From: Planctomycetota bacterium
Lineage (GTDB): Bacteria; Planctomycetota; UBA1135; GCA-002686595
Reading direction: 5' to 3'
DNA: 64,000 bases
Assembly (NCBI GenBank): GCA_002862085.1
Contig: PKCK01000099.1
Coordinates: 1 to 64,000, forward strand
Shown: positions 7,967 through 16,291 of the stretch, piece after piece
Position numbering within the stretch: position 1 is the stretch's first letter
Layout of the letters: the number at the start of each line of letters is the position of its first letter
Translations under genes and position numbers: made by a program
Notes under the pieces: generated by a model
The model's database searches: none
Told to the model about the DNA's origin: nothing
What the model saw: only the letters and a program-made list of their open reading frames with translations

Positions 7967-9745
7967 TCAGCGGAAGGTGACGCTCGTCGCGCTCGTGAAG
8001 TTGCTGGTGGCGATCCCGAAGATCGAGTCCCGGAACCACGCCGTGAAGCTGAAGGTGTCGCCAGCCTCGGCCATGACCGGGCTCGAGCCGAGCGGAAGCG
8101 TCGTCAGGTCGATCGCGACCGAGAACTCGCCGGCGGCGGAGGCGGCGACGATCTGCCCGGGACCCACGAAGCGACCGAGCGGTGCGCCCAGGCAGAGGTT
8201 GCCAGCGCTGTTCCCGGGATTCGGCACGAACCCGCGATCCGGGCTCACCAGGAAGATCCCGAACTGCCCGGGCGGGAGGCGATCGGCTCGCAGGGTCACG
8301 TCGTTGCTCGCCGCGTAGGGGCTGCCCTCCACGCGGAGTCGCGCCGACTGACCCGTGGAGTTGAGCATGGCCTCGCAGTAATCGACGCCGAGCGCGTTGC
8401 GCTCGTTGAGGTAGACCCGGGTGCCGGAGCAGCGGCCCACGACCATGTCGCGGTCACCGTCGTTGTCGATGTCGAAGATCGCCACGTCGTGGGTCCCGCG
8501 GAGGGCCGGGAGGCCCCGGGCGCCATAGGTGCTGCCCGATCGCTCCTCGACGAGGCTGACGAACCCGCCGACCGTGCCGCCGCGGTTGTGATAGATGTGC
8601 AATCTGCGGTCACACCCGCCGAGGTCGACGTCCACGTCGCAGATGATCGCCTCCGCGAAGTCGTCGCCGTTCAGGTCGACGATGTAGTTGTTGCTGCCGA
8701 ACCCGTCGTCGGTGTTGAAGATCCGGGCGGGCCCCCAGTCGACGCGACCGAAGACATCGTTCCCCTCGTTCAGGAGATAACGGTCCTCCTCGTCGTCGCT
8801 CAGGATCATGTCCGGACGGCCGTCCGCGTTCAGGTCCCCGGTGGCCACGTGATACGGAGCTCCGCTGTAGGGCTCCTGGAGGGTGTTGAAGAAGCCCTCG
8901 TTGTTCGAATTGTTGTAGGCGATCGACGAGCGCGTCAGGCCGCCGGTCTGCCCGGACCCCGACACGGAGATGACGTCCTGGACCCCGTCCCCGTTCATGT
9001 CGTCGATGACGGCCGAGGTGCCGAAGGAGGACCCGCGCATCGCCGGGGTCATGCGGGCGGAGCTCTCGTCCGTGAAGAAGCCCGCCCCGTCGTTGATCAG
9101 CAGACGGTCGTTGAGATCGACCTGGGCCTGCTGCTCGTAGTGGGAGAAGTAGATGTCCGGATAGCCGTCGCCCGTCACGTCGCCCACCGCGACGCCGCAC
9201 ATGTTCGGATAGGTCCCCCAGTCGGGGATGCGCGCCTCCTGGTGGAAGAAGCCCTGCCAGACGCCGCCGACCTCCCCGAGGTTCATGTAGATCCGCGGGT
9301 GGGAGATCGCCTTGGGCTGTCCAGGGGAGAACGTGGTCGCGGTCACGAAGTCGAGCCACCCGTCCTGGTCGAAGTCCCCCACCGCGACGTCCCTGTCGTT
9401 CGTCGGCGTCAAGAAGCCGCTGTCACCAGGGACGTCCGTGGTCGCCGCGTGGAGCGCGCTCTCGTCCGTGAGGACGCCGTTGCGGTTCATGAACAGGACG
9501 TTGCGATAGCGGCCGGTCGTCGTGAAGGGCTGCTTGCGAACGCAGATGAGATCGATCCAGCCATCACGGTCGAAGTCCCCGGTGGCGTAGTCCTTCTCTC
9601 GCACGTCTCCGAGGCCGACGGCGTTGCCGGCCGAGATCCGCGAGTCGTCGCGCGTGAACTCCGCCCAGTCCACGGACTGGGCCCAGGCCGGCGTCAGCGA
9701 GAGGCCGCAGGCGGCCGCGAGGTAGAGAGCTTTCATGTTGATCAT
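7967..9745 (-). CDS. Secreted FG-GAP/VCBS-repeat protein with Cys-containing C-terminal domain
   Basis: About 592 residues. The signal peptide is MINMKALYLAAACGLSLTP, cleaved near AWAQ. At least seven FG-GAP/VCBS blades follow with the calcium-loop pattern DxDxDGxxD, for example DFDRDGWID, DFDQDGWLD, DVTGDGYPD, DMNGDGVQD, DLNADGRPD, DLNGDDFAE and DIDNDGDRD, predicting a beta-propeller. From about residue 455 comes a separate beta-rich domain beginning YCEAMLNSTGQ and containing LPPGQFGIFLVS and LCLGAPLGRF. A related domain ends the product of 12701-13732. It is the last gene of a minus-strand group of secreted proteins, 49 bases after the CRTAC-like gene. ATG at 9736 is an alternative start. 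Confidence 0.85.
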   Translation of the reverse strand: MINMKALYLAAACGLSLTPAWAQSVDWAEFTRDDSRISAGNAVGLGDVREKDYATGDFDRDGWIDLICVRKQPFTTTGRYRNVLFMNRNGVLTDESALHAATTDVPGDSGFLTPTNDRDVAVGDFDQDGWLDFVTATTFSPGQPKAISHPRIYMNLGEVGGVWQGFFHQEARIPDWGTYPNMCGVAVGDVTGDGYPDIYFSHYEQQAQVDLNDRLLINDGAGFFTDESSARMTPAMRGSSFGTSAVIDDMNGDGVQDVISVSGSGQTGGLTRSSIAYNNSNNEGFFNTLQEPYSGAPYHVATGDLNADGRPDMILSDDEEDRYLLNEGNDVFGRVDWGPARIFNTDDGFGSNNYIVDLNGDDFAEAIICDVDVDLGGCDRRLHIYHNRGGTVGGFVSLVEERSGSTYGARGLPALRGTHDVAIFDIDNDGDRDMVVGRCSGTRVYLNERNALGVDYCEAMLNSTGQSARLRVEGSPYAASNDVTLRADRLPPGQFGIFLVSPDRGFVPNPGNSAGNLCLGAPLGRFVGPGQIVAASAAGEFSVAIDLTTLPLGSSPVMAEAGDTFSFTAWFRDSIFGIATSNFTSATSVTFR

Positions 9746-9794
9746 GGTGAGGGGAACCGGCGAGAAGCGCCAGTCGTGGGATGCCCGCGGCGGG

Positions 9795-11000
9795 TCAGCG
9801 GTCTGCCGCGGCGTAGACGTCGGCGTCCGCGTCCAGCCCGGCCTCCCGCAGGAGCCGGACCAGGCGCGTGTAAGAGCGAGGGGCGGCGTGGAACCAGCGC
9901 GGGCCGCGCTCGAGGCTCCCGTCTCCATCGGAGAACGCGTTGCGTCCCGCGGCCGGGCCGGGCGCGATCACCAGCCGCTGTACGTCACTCAGCATCCGGT
10001 CGCGCCGGAGCGCGCCGAGCTGGAGTGCCTGGACGTTGCCGCCACGGTCGAGGAGCAGGCTGACGGGCAGCGCGAGCTCCGCGCCCGGGCCGAGCACGGA
10101 CTCCACCAGCGCGCGGACGAAGTCCCCGACGCGGGCAGGGTCCGCAGCCTCGAGACTCACGACGGAGACGGTCACGGGATCCTCGGGCCGGAGCTGCTCC
10201 AGGAGGAGCGGGACCTGCGCCTCGCACGTGGCGCACGTGTCGCTCTTCAGGACGAGCAGCCGCGCCGCGCCTCGGGCCTCGCCGGACGCGGGGAGGGACA
10301 GGATCGCGCGGGCGCGCTCCGTCGGGAGCGCATGCGGCGTCCGCAGGACCACGCGATCCGGCAGCGGGGCGCGCTCGAGTTCCCCGCGGTCGAGGCCGAG
10401 CTCCCGCGCGGGCTCGCCGCGACTCTCGCTCAGGAACCCGCGATCCGGCGTGAGCTCGAAGCGGTCCCCGAGGTGGCCGCTGCTCCGCATGGCTCCGCCG
10501 CGGCCGCTCCCGAGCGAGTAGCTGATCCCGACGACCTTGTCCCCTTCCCTGAGCGGCGCCGCCAGGCTGCTGCGCGAGGAGGCGAGATAGCCGTCCGTCC
10601 CGGAACCGCCGCCGAGCCTCAGCCGTCGCTCTGCTCCGCTGCGATCCTGAACGTCCACATCGACGCTCGTCACCAGGACCTGCGAGACCACGCGGACCGT
10701 CCGCCCGGTCCCTCGCTGGTTCTCGAGGTACCGCAGCGCCGGCCCGCTCCGCGACCTCAGCCAGAGGTCCTCGTCCCCGTCGCCGTCCCAGTCGCACCGC
10801 AGCGCGACGCGGCCGTCATCCGCGTGGTCGAGACCCGCGATCGCCGACACGTCCACGAACGTCCCGTCACCGACGGCTCGCCACGCGCGGTTCCGTTCGT
10901 GCCCGCTCCAGGAAACGCCGCGCTCCATCGAACGGGCGAGGTCGCCCCAGCCCGCTCGCGCAGCCCGCGCGCCCTGGCCCTCGACGTCCTGCGGCGCCAC
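9795..11000 (-). CDS. CRTAC-like protein, C-terminal part (ASPIC/UnbV plus thioredoxin-like), in frame after TGA
   Basis: This segment is in the same frame as 11019-12701 and is separated from it only by TGA (11019-11021). The 401 residues counted from the GTG at 11000 are the expected second half of a CRTAC-like protein. They begin with the linker SEFWRRVAP (coded just before this GTG) and SWSGHERN. Then come one more VCBS loop (DWDGDGDEDLWL), an ASPIC/UnbV-type domain with GGGSGTDGYLASS and a thioredoxin-like domain with the CxxC motif DTCATCEAQ near residue 254. It has no signal peptide of its own, so independent translation would leave it in the cytoplasm. That argues for readthrough or for a broken gene. 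See the SECIS-like hairpin entry. Confidence 0.75.
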   Translation of the reverse strand: MAPQDVEGQGARAARAGWGDLARSMERGVSWSGHERNRAWRAVGDGTFVDVSAIAGLDHADDGRVALRCDWDGDGDEDLWLRSRSGPALRYLENQRGTGRTVRVVSQVLVTSVDVDVQDRSGAERRLRLGGGSGTDGYLASSRSSLAAPLREGDKVVGISYSLGSGRGGAMRSSGHLGDRFELTPDRGFLSESRGEPARELGLDRGELERAPLPDRVVLRTPHALPTERARAILSLPASGEARGAARLLVLKSDTCATCEAQVPLLLEQLRPEDPVTVSVVSLEAADPARVGDFVRALVESVLGPGAELALPVSLLLDRGGNVQALQLGALRRDRMLSDVQRLVIAPGPAAGRNAFSDGDGSLERGPRWFHAAPRSYTRLVRLLREAGLDADADVYAAADR

Positions 11001-11021
11001 GCGCCGCCAGAACTCGCTTCA
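10987..11021 (-). promoter_or_regulatory. In-frame TGA followed by SECIS-like stem-loop (candidate selenocysteine site)
   Basis: On the coding strand the TGA at 11021-11019 is followed after 18 bases by the triloop GTG (11000-10998) closed by a perfect 7-bp stem, GCGGCGC against GCGCCGC. A mismatch and three more pairs extend it to 10987-11011. From memory, bacterial SECIS rules ask for an apical loop 16-37 bases after UGA with a G among its first two bases; both are met. The frame is open on both sides and encodes contiguous homologous protein. Coding constraint and high GC could produce such a hairpin by chance. Confidence 0.5.
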
Positions 11022-12701
11022 GAGGTCGCCGGGCTCGGGCCCGGTCAGAAATCCCGCCGGGACGAAGATGTCGAGGAGACCGTCGCGGTCGAAGTCGGTC
11101 ATCACCCCGCCCCAGCCCCAGCGGCCCATCTCGATGCGCGCGCCCTCGCTCCGCTCGAAGCCCCCCTTCCCGTCGGAGAGATAGAGCGAGTTCCCCGAGG
11201 CCAGCCCGCGGATGCGCCGGCGGGCCTCCTCGCCGAGCCCCTCGCCGAAGGAGTCCTGGAACGCCAATCGCCGGCCAGCGGACGAGTACATGTTCGTCAC
11301 GTGGAGGTCGAGGTCGCCATCTCCATCCACGTCTCCCCAGCTCGCTCCCATGCCAGCGCCCGGATCGCACACGGGCGAGTCCACGGCGCGGAAGGACACG
11401 CCGCGATCGCGCTCGAACAGCTGGTTGCTCCCGAAGTCGTTGACCACGTAGAGGTCGAGGCGGTCATCGCCGGTGGCGTCGACGAACTGCGCGGAGAGAC
11501 TGAACCGGCCGCCCGCTTCGGACAGTCCCGCTTCCTCGGTGATGTCGCTCCAGGCCCCCCCGCGCCACTGGAACAGATGATTCGAGGGCCCGTTGCGAGC
11601 CTCGTGGAAGGGCGTGGGCACCGCGTCGCCGTAGCGCGTCGCGACGTATCGCGTGCCGAAGACCTCCGGTACGGCGTCGCCGTCGAGCCGGGCCGCCGCG
11701 ATGGAGTAGAAGCTCGCCTCGTCGGGCGCGCGCAGCATCCCCGTCACGGAGAACGGCCCCTCACCCGCGTTCTCCTGGACCACGATCACGGGACCCAGCG
11801 CGCTCACGACGTCGTCGTCGCCGTCGCCGTCCATGTCGACGAGCAGGACCCCCTTGGTGTCGTCGAGCCACGCGACCCCGTGCTCCTCGGCGACGTCCCT
11901 GACGCGGCCGGACTCCTCCTGGACCAGCAGCAGGTTGGGGACCCCCGAGGGCATGGCCACGTAGAGATCGGGAAGCCCATCACCGTTGACGTCGCCCGCG
12001 GCGATCCCCTGATGGCCGAACCAGGCCGAGAGCGCAGCGTCGTCGAGACGCGTGGCGAGACGGTCCAGGCCCACTCCCAGGAGCTCCGCGAGCTCGGGCT
12101 CCTCGGCGAAGACGCCAGCGGTCCGCTCCACGAAGTAGGGGTCGTCGAGCTGAGAGCGCTCGAAGGACACCAGCTCGAGCTTCATGCAACGCTCGTCCAC
12201 GTCGAAGGACGCGCACGCCAAGGCCGTCGCCTGCCAGACCGGCGGCAGCCCCAGCTCCTCCACGCCGCGCACCTCGATCCGGAGATCGAGGATCATGCCG
12301 CCTGCGTCCCGCCGCGCGCCGATCGTCTTGATCTTCACCTCGCACTCGCCCGGGAAGACCTCACCCCGGACGAAGCATCCTCGCCACGCGGCGGCGACGG
12401 TCTCGGCGCGCTCGGCGCCGTAGGAGCGGACCGTGAGCAGACCAGCGATCTCCGACTCGATCCACTCCTCCGACGAGGGGGCCGGCGCGACGAACACGAC
12501 GCCCGCGCCCAGCGGGCCGGCCTCGCGCCCGTCCACGAACTCTCCGAGCGCCTCGAGCCAGGCCGCCTTCCTCTCGACGAACGCCTCGACCTCGTCCGGG
12601 GTCGGGCCGTCGGGCCCCTCCCCACCCTCGTGGCCCGAGGCCACGGGAGCGAGGAGAGCCGCGGCGGCCAGCGCCGCGCAGACGGGCCGGCGTCCGGTCA
12701 T
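11019..12701 (-). CDS. CRTAC-like secreted VCBS protein, N-terminal part up to in-frame TGA
   Basis: 560 residues from the ATG at 12701, which overlaps the upstream stop (TGATG) and opens a signal peptide (MTGRRPVCAALAAAALLAP, cleaved near VASG). About 200 residues of unassigned sequence are followed by VCBS/FG-GAP loops: DVNGDGLPD, DMDGDGDDD, DATGDDRLD, DVDGDGDLD and DFDRDGLLD. The frame stops at TGA right after FLTGPEPGDL, the point where related proteins normally run on into a WRR-type linker and the ASPIC/UnbV domain. Exactly that sequence follows in the same frame (9795-11018). The product is therefore either truncated by mutation or continued through selenocysteine insertion. Neighbours are secreted proteins in the same direction. 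Confidence 0.82.
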   Translation of the reverse strand: MTGRRPVCAALAAAALLAPVASGHEGGEGPDGPTPDEVEAFVERKAAWLEALGEFVDGREAGPLGAGVVFVAPAPSSEEWIESEIAGLLTVRSYGAERAETVAAAWRGCFVRGEVFPGECEVKIKTIGARRDAGGMILDLRIEVRGVEELGLPPVWQATALACASFDVDERCMKLELVSFERSQLDDPYFVERTAGVFAEEPELAELLGVGLDRLATRLDDAALSAWFGHQGIAAGDVNGDGLPDLYVAMPSGVPNLLLVQEESGRVRDVAEEHGVAWLDDTKGVLLVDMDGDGDDDVVSALGPVIVVQENAGEGPFSVTGMLRAPDEASFYSIAAARLDGDAVPEVFGTRYVATRYGDAVPTPFHEARNGPSNHLFQWRGGAWSDITEEAGLSEAGGRFSLSAQFVDATGDDRLDLYVVNDFGSNQLFERDRGVSFRAVDSPVCDPGAGMGASWGDVDGDGDLDLHVTNMYSSAGRRLAFQDSFGEGLGEEARRRIRGLASGNSLYLSDGKGGFERSEGARIEMGRWGWGGVMTDFDRDGLLDIFVPAGFLTGPEPGDL

Positions 12702-13732
12702 CAGGGGCAGACCGTGAAGCGCGCCGCCTCGGACAGTCCGACGGTCGTGCCGTCCGCCGCGAAACGGTCGCGGTAGAGCCACTGGCAATGGATCGTCTCG
12801 CCGAGCATGAGGCCCTGGCTCGCGAGGAAACCCGCGTCGACGACGCGGCTGAAGCTGCCGCTGCAGTTCGTCCCGTACGCCCCGGTCCCGCCCGAGGTTC
12901 CCGGCTCCAGGATCCTGACGAGCGGCTGGGCCACGCAGAGAGTGCCGCCGAAGAGCGGCGTCTGTGCCTCGTCCCGCCCGAAGACGAACATCCCGAACTG
13001 ACCGTTGATCACGTCCGAGACGGTGAGGGTCAGCGACCCGCTCCCGCTCGACGAAGCCTGGCCGGAGCCCTGGATCGTCGCCACACAGCCGCCGGAGTTC
13101 ACCTTGCCGGTGCAGTACGAGTGGGTTCCGCATTCCAGCACGATGATCGTGAGCGATGCGGGGGCGAGGACATCGACGGGGCGCACCCGCCAGAAGCCGG
13201 CTGGCGATTGGCTCTCGAGGGCGTTCGCGAAACCGCCCGAGAGCGAGAGCGTGTAGGTGCCCGCCGTCGACGGCGCGGTCACCGATCCGATGGCGAGGGT
13301 CTCCGGCGCGCCGTCCGCGAACCCGGTCACGACGATGCCCGAAGGCGTCGGCGCGAACTGGTTGGCGATGGTGTTCATCGCACCGCCCACCTGGAGCAGA
13401 CCGCCGGCCTCGGCCGTCCCGCCGTAGCCGGCGGGATTGTTGAAGCCGCGCGGCGCGACGAACTCCTGGACCGGACCGGACGCGGGCGCCGCCATGGGAT
13501 CGAGCGCCCCACCGTCGAAGGTGGCGTCGAAGGCGAACATGCAGAGACCCAGACTCGCGTCGCCGCCGAGCAGGCCCGTCACCTGGTAGTCGACGGTCGC
13601 TCCCGCGATGACGTGCACCACCGGGCCCTGCCCGGTGGTCACCTCGAGTTGGAGGGTCGTCTGGCCCGCGGAGCTCGCGACGAGTCCGAGCGCGATCGCG
13701 GCGTGGAGGATGCTCTTGTTCATCGTCATCAT
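12701..13732 (-). CDS. Secreted protein with cohesin-like N-domain and Cys-containing C-terminal domain
   Basis: 343 residues. The signal peptide starts at MMTMNKSILHAAIALGLV. Residues 25-190 form an all-beta domain with VIAGATVDYQVTGL, LGLCMFAFDATFDGGAL, NPAGYGGTAEAGGLLQVGG and TAGTYTLSLSG. It resembles the cohesin-like beta sandwich I have seen in planctomycete exported proteins; this is an inference. The rest starts YCTGKVNSGGCVATI and includes INGQFGMFVFG and LCVAQPLVR, matching the C-terminal domain of the VCBS protein at 7967-9745. The start lies 6 bases after the upstream peroxidase gene and the stop overlaps the next start, so it belongs to one operon. GTG at 13741 is an alternative start. 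Confidence 0.75.
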   Translation of the reverse strand: MMTMNKSILHAAIALGLVASSAGQTTLQLEVTTGQGPVVHVIAGATVDYQVTGLLGGDASLGLCMFAFDATFDGGALDPMAAPASGPVQEFVAPRGFNNPAGYGGTAEAGGLLQVGGAMNTIANQFAPTPSGIVVTGFADGAPETLAIGSVTAPSTAGTYTLSLSGGFANALESQSPAGFWRVRPVDVLAPASLTIIVLECGTHSYCTGKVNSGGCVATIQGSGQASSSGSGSLTLTVSDVINGQFGMFVFGRDEAQTPLFGGTLCVAQPLVRILEPGTSGGTGAYGTNCSGSFSRVVDAGFLASQGLMLGETIHCQWLYRDRFAADGTTVGLSEAARFTVCP

Positions 13733-13737
13733 CTCGC

Positions 13738-15147
13738 TCACTGTCCCGTCCAGGCGCGCTGGAGCTTGCCGAACTCGACGAGGTCGAAGTCCCCGTCCTG
13801 GTCCACGTCCGCGATGGCGCCAGGATCGTCCGGCGTGATCGGGGTCGCCGGCGCCGGGCCAGTGGCGAAGGGTTCGACGAAGAACCAGTCGAACTCGTCG
13901 ATCGTGTTGTTCACGTCCCAGTCGAACTCGGCTCGGCCGAGGGAGGTCAGGAAGGCGATGACCGCGTCCTTGTCCTGCTGGCCGAGGGCCTGGTAGGCCG
14001 CGGCCGAAGGGGCGGCGGTCCCGCCGTGCTCCGCGATGGCGCTCTCCACGTTGTCGGCGAAGGTGCCGCCGAGGGCTCGGCCGTCGTGGAGGTAGGCGTT
14101 GCGCTGGACGAGGCCCCAGAGCGGGCGCGTCATCATCTCGGTCTCGGTGGCCTCGCCCTCCACGATGCCGTCACCGAGGAGGCCCATGTCGTGCAGCAGG
14201 AAGTCCGAGTAGGGCTGGATCAGCTGCCCGGAGAGCGCCGCCTCCGGCGCGTTTCCCGTCGTGTAGCGGCCCACGTGGCAGTCGGCGCAGCCGATCGCCT
14301 CGAAGACGGCCTCGCCGGTCATGCCCGAGCGCGGCGTCTGCGCCGGCGCCGCCAGGAGCCGCTGGAAATCGGTGAAGCGCTCGGTCCGCCGCACGCCGAA
14401 GGCATCGGGGAGGTCCTCCGGATCCGCGACCGTGTCGCACTGCGCGAGCAGGGCCATGTCACCGTTCGGCGCGTTCTCGAACGGCAGCTCGGGGCTGGTC
14501 AGGCCCATCTCGTTGAGCGCAGCGTCGAGGGAGAAGCTCTCCACGGTCGCGATGCCACCCTTCCAGCCGAAACGACCGACGCGCTGCGGCCCGTTGGGGT
14601 CCTCGAAGGGCTGCACCATGTGCACCCGGCCCGCGAGGCCGAAGGGCTGGTTGGCCGCTCGGTCGAGCAGCACGCTCTCGGGGATCGCCTCGAGCAGGCC
14701 CAGCCCGAAGAGGATCGGCGTCCCCCGCTCGGCCGTCACCGTCGCCTGGACCGGCACGGTCTCACGGCATCCGATGTTGAAGAACTGGTCCTGGAGCAGC
14801 GTGCCGCCGAATCCGTCGAGGGACTGGAACGGAGCTCCGTTCGCGGCCGCGATGCCGAAGCGGGTCACGCGCCGCGTCCCGAACCCGCCGATCGCCGGCA
14901 CGTTGTGGCAGCCCGCGCAGGTGACCTCGTTGAAGATCGGGCCGGCGCCCTCCGACTGCAGGACCGGCGTCGTGAATGCGACGAGCCCGGCGTCGAAGCG
15001 AGCCAGCTCGGCAGACGTCAGCCCGGACACGGGCCGGCCCATGACGGGCTGCGGCTCCTGGGCCATGAGAGGGGTCGCGGCGGCCACGAAACCCGCGAGC
15101 GCGAGCGCGCGCGCGAGGGCCGGCGACGTGCGTCGCACCGGAACCAT
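13738..15147 (-). CDS. Secreted di-haem peroxidase-like protein with dockerin-like tail
   Basis: 469 residues. The signal peptide runs from MVPVRRTSP to about ATPLMAQ. Two c-type haem sites are visible: CAGCH at 77-81, in the family context EVTCAGCHNVPAIGG, and CADCH at 287-291. This matches the DHOR/thiol-oxidoreductase family of periplasmic di-haem oxidoreductases, which are relatives of cytochrome c peroxidase. The C-terminal 60 residues add two EF-hand/dockerin-like loops, DWDVNNTIDEFDWFF and DVDQDGDFDLVEFGKLQ, unusual for the family. First gene of a four-gene group of secreted proteins. AGGA lies about 8 bases before the ATG. The physiological substrate is unknown. Confidence 0.85.
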   Translation of the reverse strand: MVPVRRTSPALARALALAGFVAAATPLMAQEPQPVMGRPVSGLTSAELARFDAGLVAFTTPVLQSEGAGPIFNEVTCAGCHNVPAIGGFGTRRVTRFGIAAANGAPFQSLDGFGGTLLQDQFFNIGCRETVPVQATVTAERGTPILFGLGLLEAIPESVLLDRAANQPFGLAGRVHMVQPFEDPNGPQRVGRFGWKGGIATVESFSLDAALNEMGLTSPELPFENAPNGDMALLAQCDTVADPEDLPDAFGVRRTERFTDFQRLLAAPAQTPRSGMTGEAVFEAIGCADCHVGRYTTGNAPEAALSGQLIQPYSDFLLHDMGLLGDGIVEGEATETEMMTRPLWGLVQRNAYLHDGRALGGTFADNVESAIAEHGGTAAPSAAAYQALGQQDKDAVIAFLTSLGRAEFDWDVNNTIDEFDWFFVEPFATGPAPATPITPDDPGAIADVDQDGDFDLVEFGKLQRAWTGQ

Positions 15148-15343
15148 CGAATCCTGGGAAGGGGTGGGAGGGGAGTCCTGCCCCGAGGGGCGGGGAGCGA
15201 GGCGACCGCGACGAAGCGTCGAGCGCCGGGTGCATAGACTAACCGTCCGCGCTCGATGTTCCCTTACAGGGACATCACGTGGCCGTCGAAAACAGGGGTC
15301 GAAAGCGATCTCCGTCTCGATCGAGCGACAGAATGCCGCAGCC

Positions 15344-16291
15344 TCACCAGAGCCAACCGCCGCCGCTCTCGAGCGCGTCGGCGGTGACACGCCGGCCCCT
15401 GAATCCGTCCCAGATGCCCTTGGCCTTGGCGAGCACCGCGCGTGCCTCACCCCGCGGAGCGCGCAGGACGAGGAGCAGCGGCAGGCTGGCGACGTCGAAG
15501 AGGGCGAAGCGAAGCCAGTGAACGGCGCCCCCGTGAGCCTTGAGGAACCGCACGGAATTCACCGCCTGCATCCACTTCCGGCGCGCGCCATATCCCCCGC
15601 CGGTGGCACTCGAGGGCGCGTGGTGGGCCGCGTGCTCGCCGAGCACCCGCACGCCCCAGCCTGCACGCCGCGCGCGCAGTCCGAGCTCGACGTCCTCCAT
15701 GTAGGCGAAGTAGCTCGCATCGAAGAGCCCGACGTCCGCGAGCGCGGCCGCGCTGGCCACGAGCGCGCAGCCCACCACGTAGTCCACGTCACGAGTCGTG
15801 CTCCACTCCGGCCCGTCGAGCGCCCCGTTCCCCAGGAGCGTCGAGACGTTCTGGCGATGGTCCTGGCGCCCACCCGCGCACCACACGCGCCCGCTGCCGT
15901 CGTCGAAGAGGACGCGCGGCCCCACGAGGCCGAGCCGCTCGTCGGCGTCCAGCGCTGCACAGAGCGCGCGGAGCACGCTGTCGCCCTCCGTGAAGCGCAG
16001 GTCGTTGTTCACGAACGCCACCGCCCGCGCACCCGACGCGAGCGCGTGCCGCGCCCCCTGATTCGCCCCCTCGCCGAAGCCGAGGTTGCTCCCGTTGTCG
16101 AGGTGCACGAGACCGGGGAGCGCCGCCGCCACGGCGTCACGCGACCCGTCCGCCGACGCGTTGTCCACGAAGACGACCCGCTGCGGTGGTACTCCCTCGG
16201 CGAGGACCGATCGCAGGCAGCGCAGGTTGCCGTCCGCGCCGCCGTTCCAGTTGACGACGACGACCCAGAGCCCGTCGAAGCTGCTGCTCAC
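15344..16291 (-). CDS. Family 2 glycosyltransferase (rhamnosyltransferase-like)
   Basis: 315 residues of the GT-A fold. Motifs in order: VVVVNWNGG at the N-terminus, VFVDNASADGS, the nucleotide-binding NLGFGEGANQG, AFVNNDLRF in the DXD position and YFAYMEDVELGLRA at the acceptor side. This set is typical of the GT2 rhamnosyl/galactofuranosyl-transferase group that decorates surface polysaccharides at the inner face of the membrane. A hydrophobic segment (ALFDVASLPLLLVL) lies near the C-terminus. The GTG start overlaps the xseA stop by four bases (GTGA), so the two are translationally coupled though functionally unrelated. Sugar specificity cannot be read from sequence. Confidence 0.86.
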   Translation of the reverse strand: MSSSFDGLWVVVVNWNGGADGNLRCLRSVLAEGVPPQRVVFVDNASADGSRDAVAAALPGLVHLDNGSNLGFGEGANQGARHALASGARAVAFVNNDLRFTEGDSVLRALCAALDADERLGLVGPRVLFDDGSGRVWCAGGRQDHRQNVSTLLGNGALDGPEWSTTRDVDYVVGCALVASAAALADVGLFDASYFAYMEDVELGLRARRAGWGVRVLGEHAAHHAPSSATGGGYGARRKWMQAVNSVRFLKAHGGAVHWLRFALFDVASLPLLLVLRAPRGEARAVLAKAKGIWDGFRGRRVTADALESGGGWLW

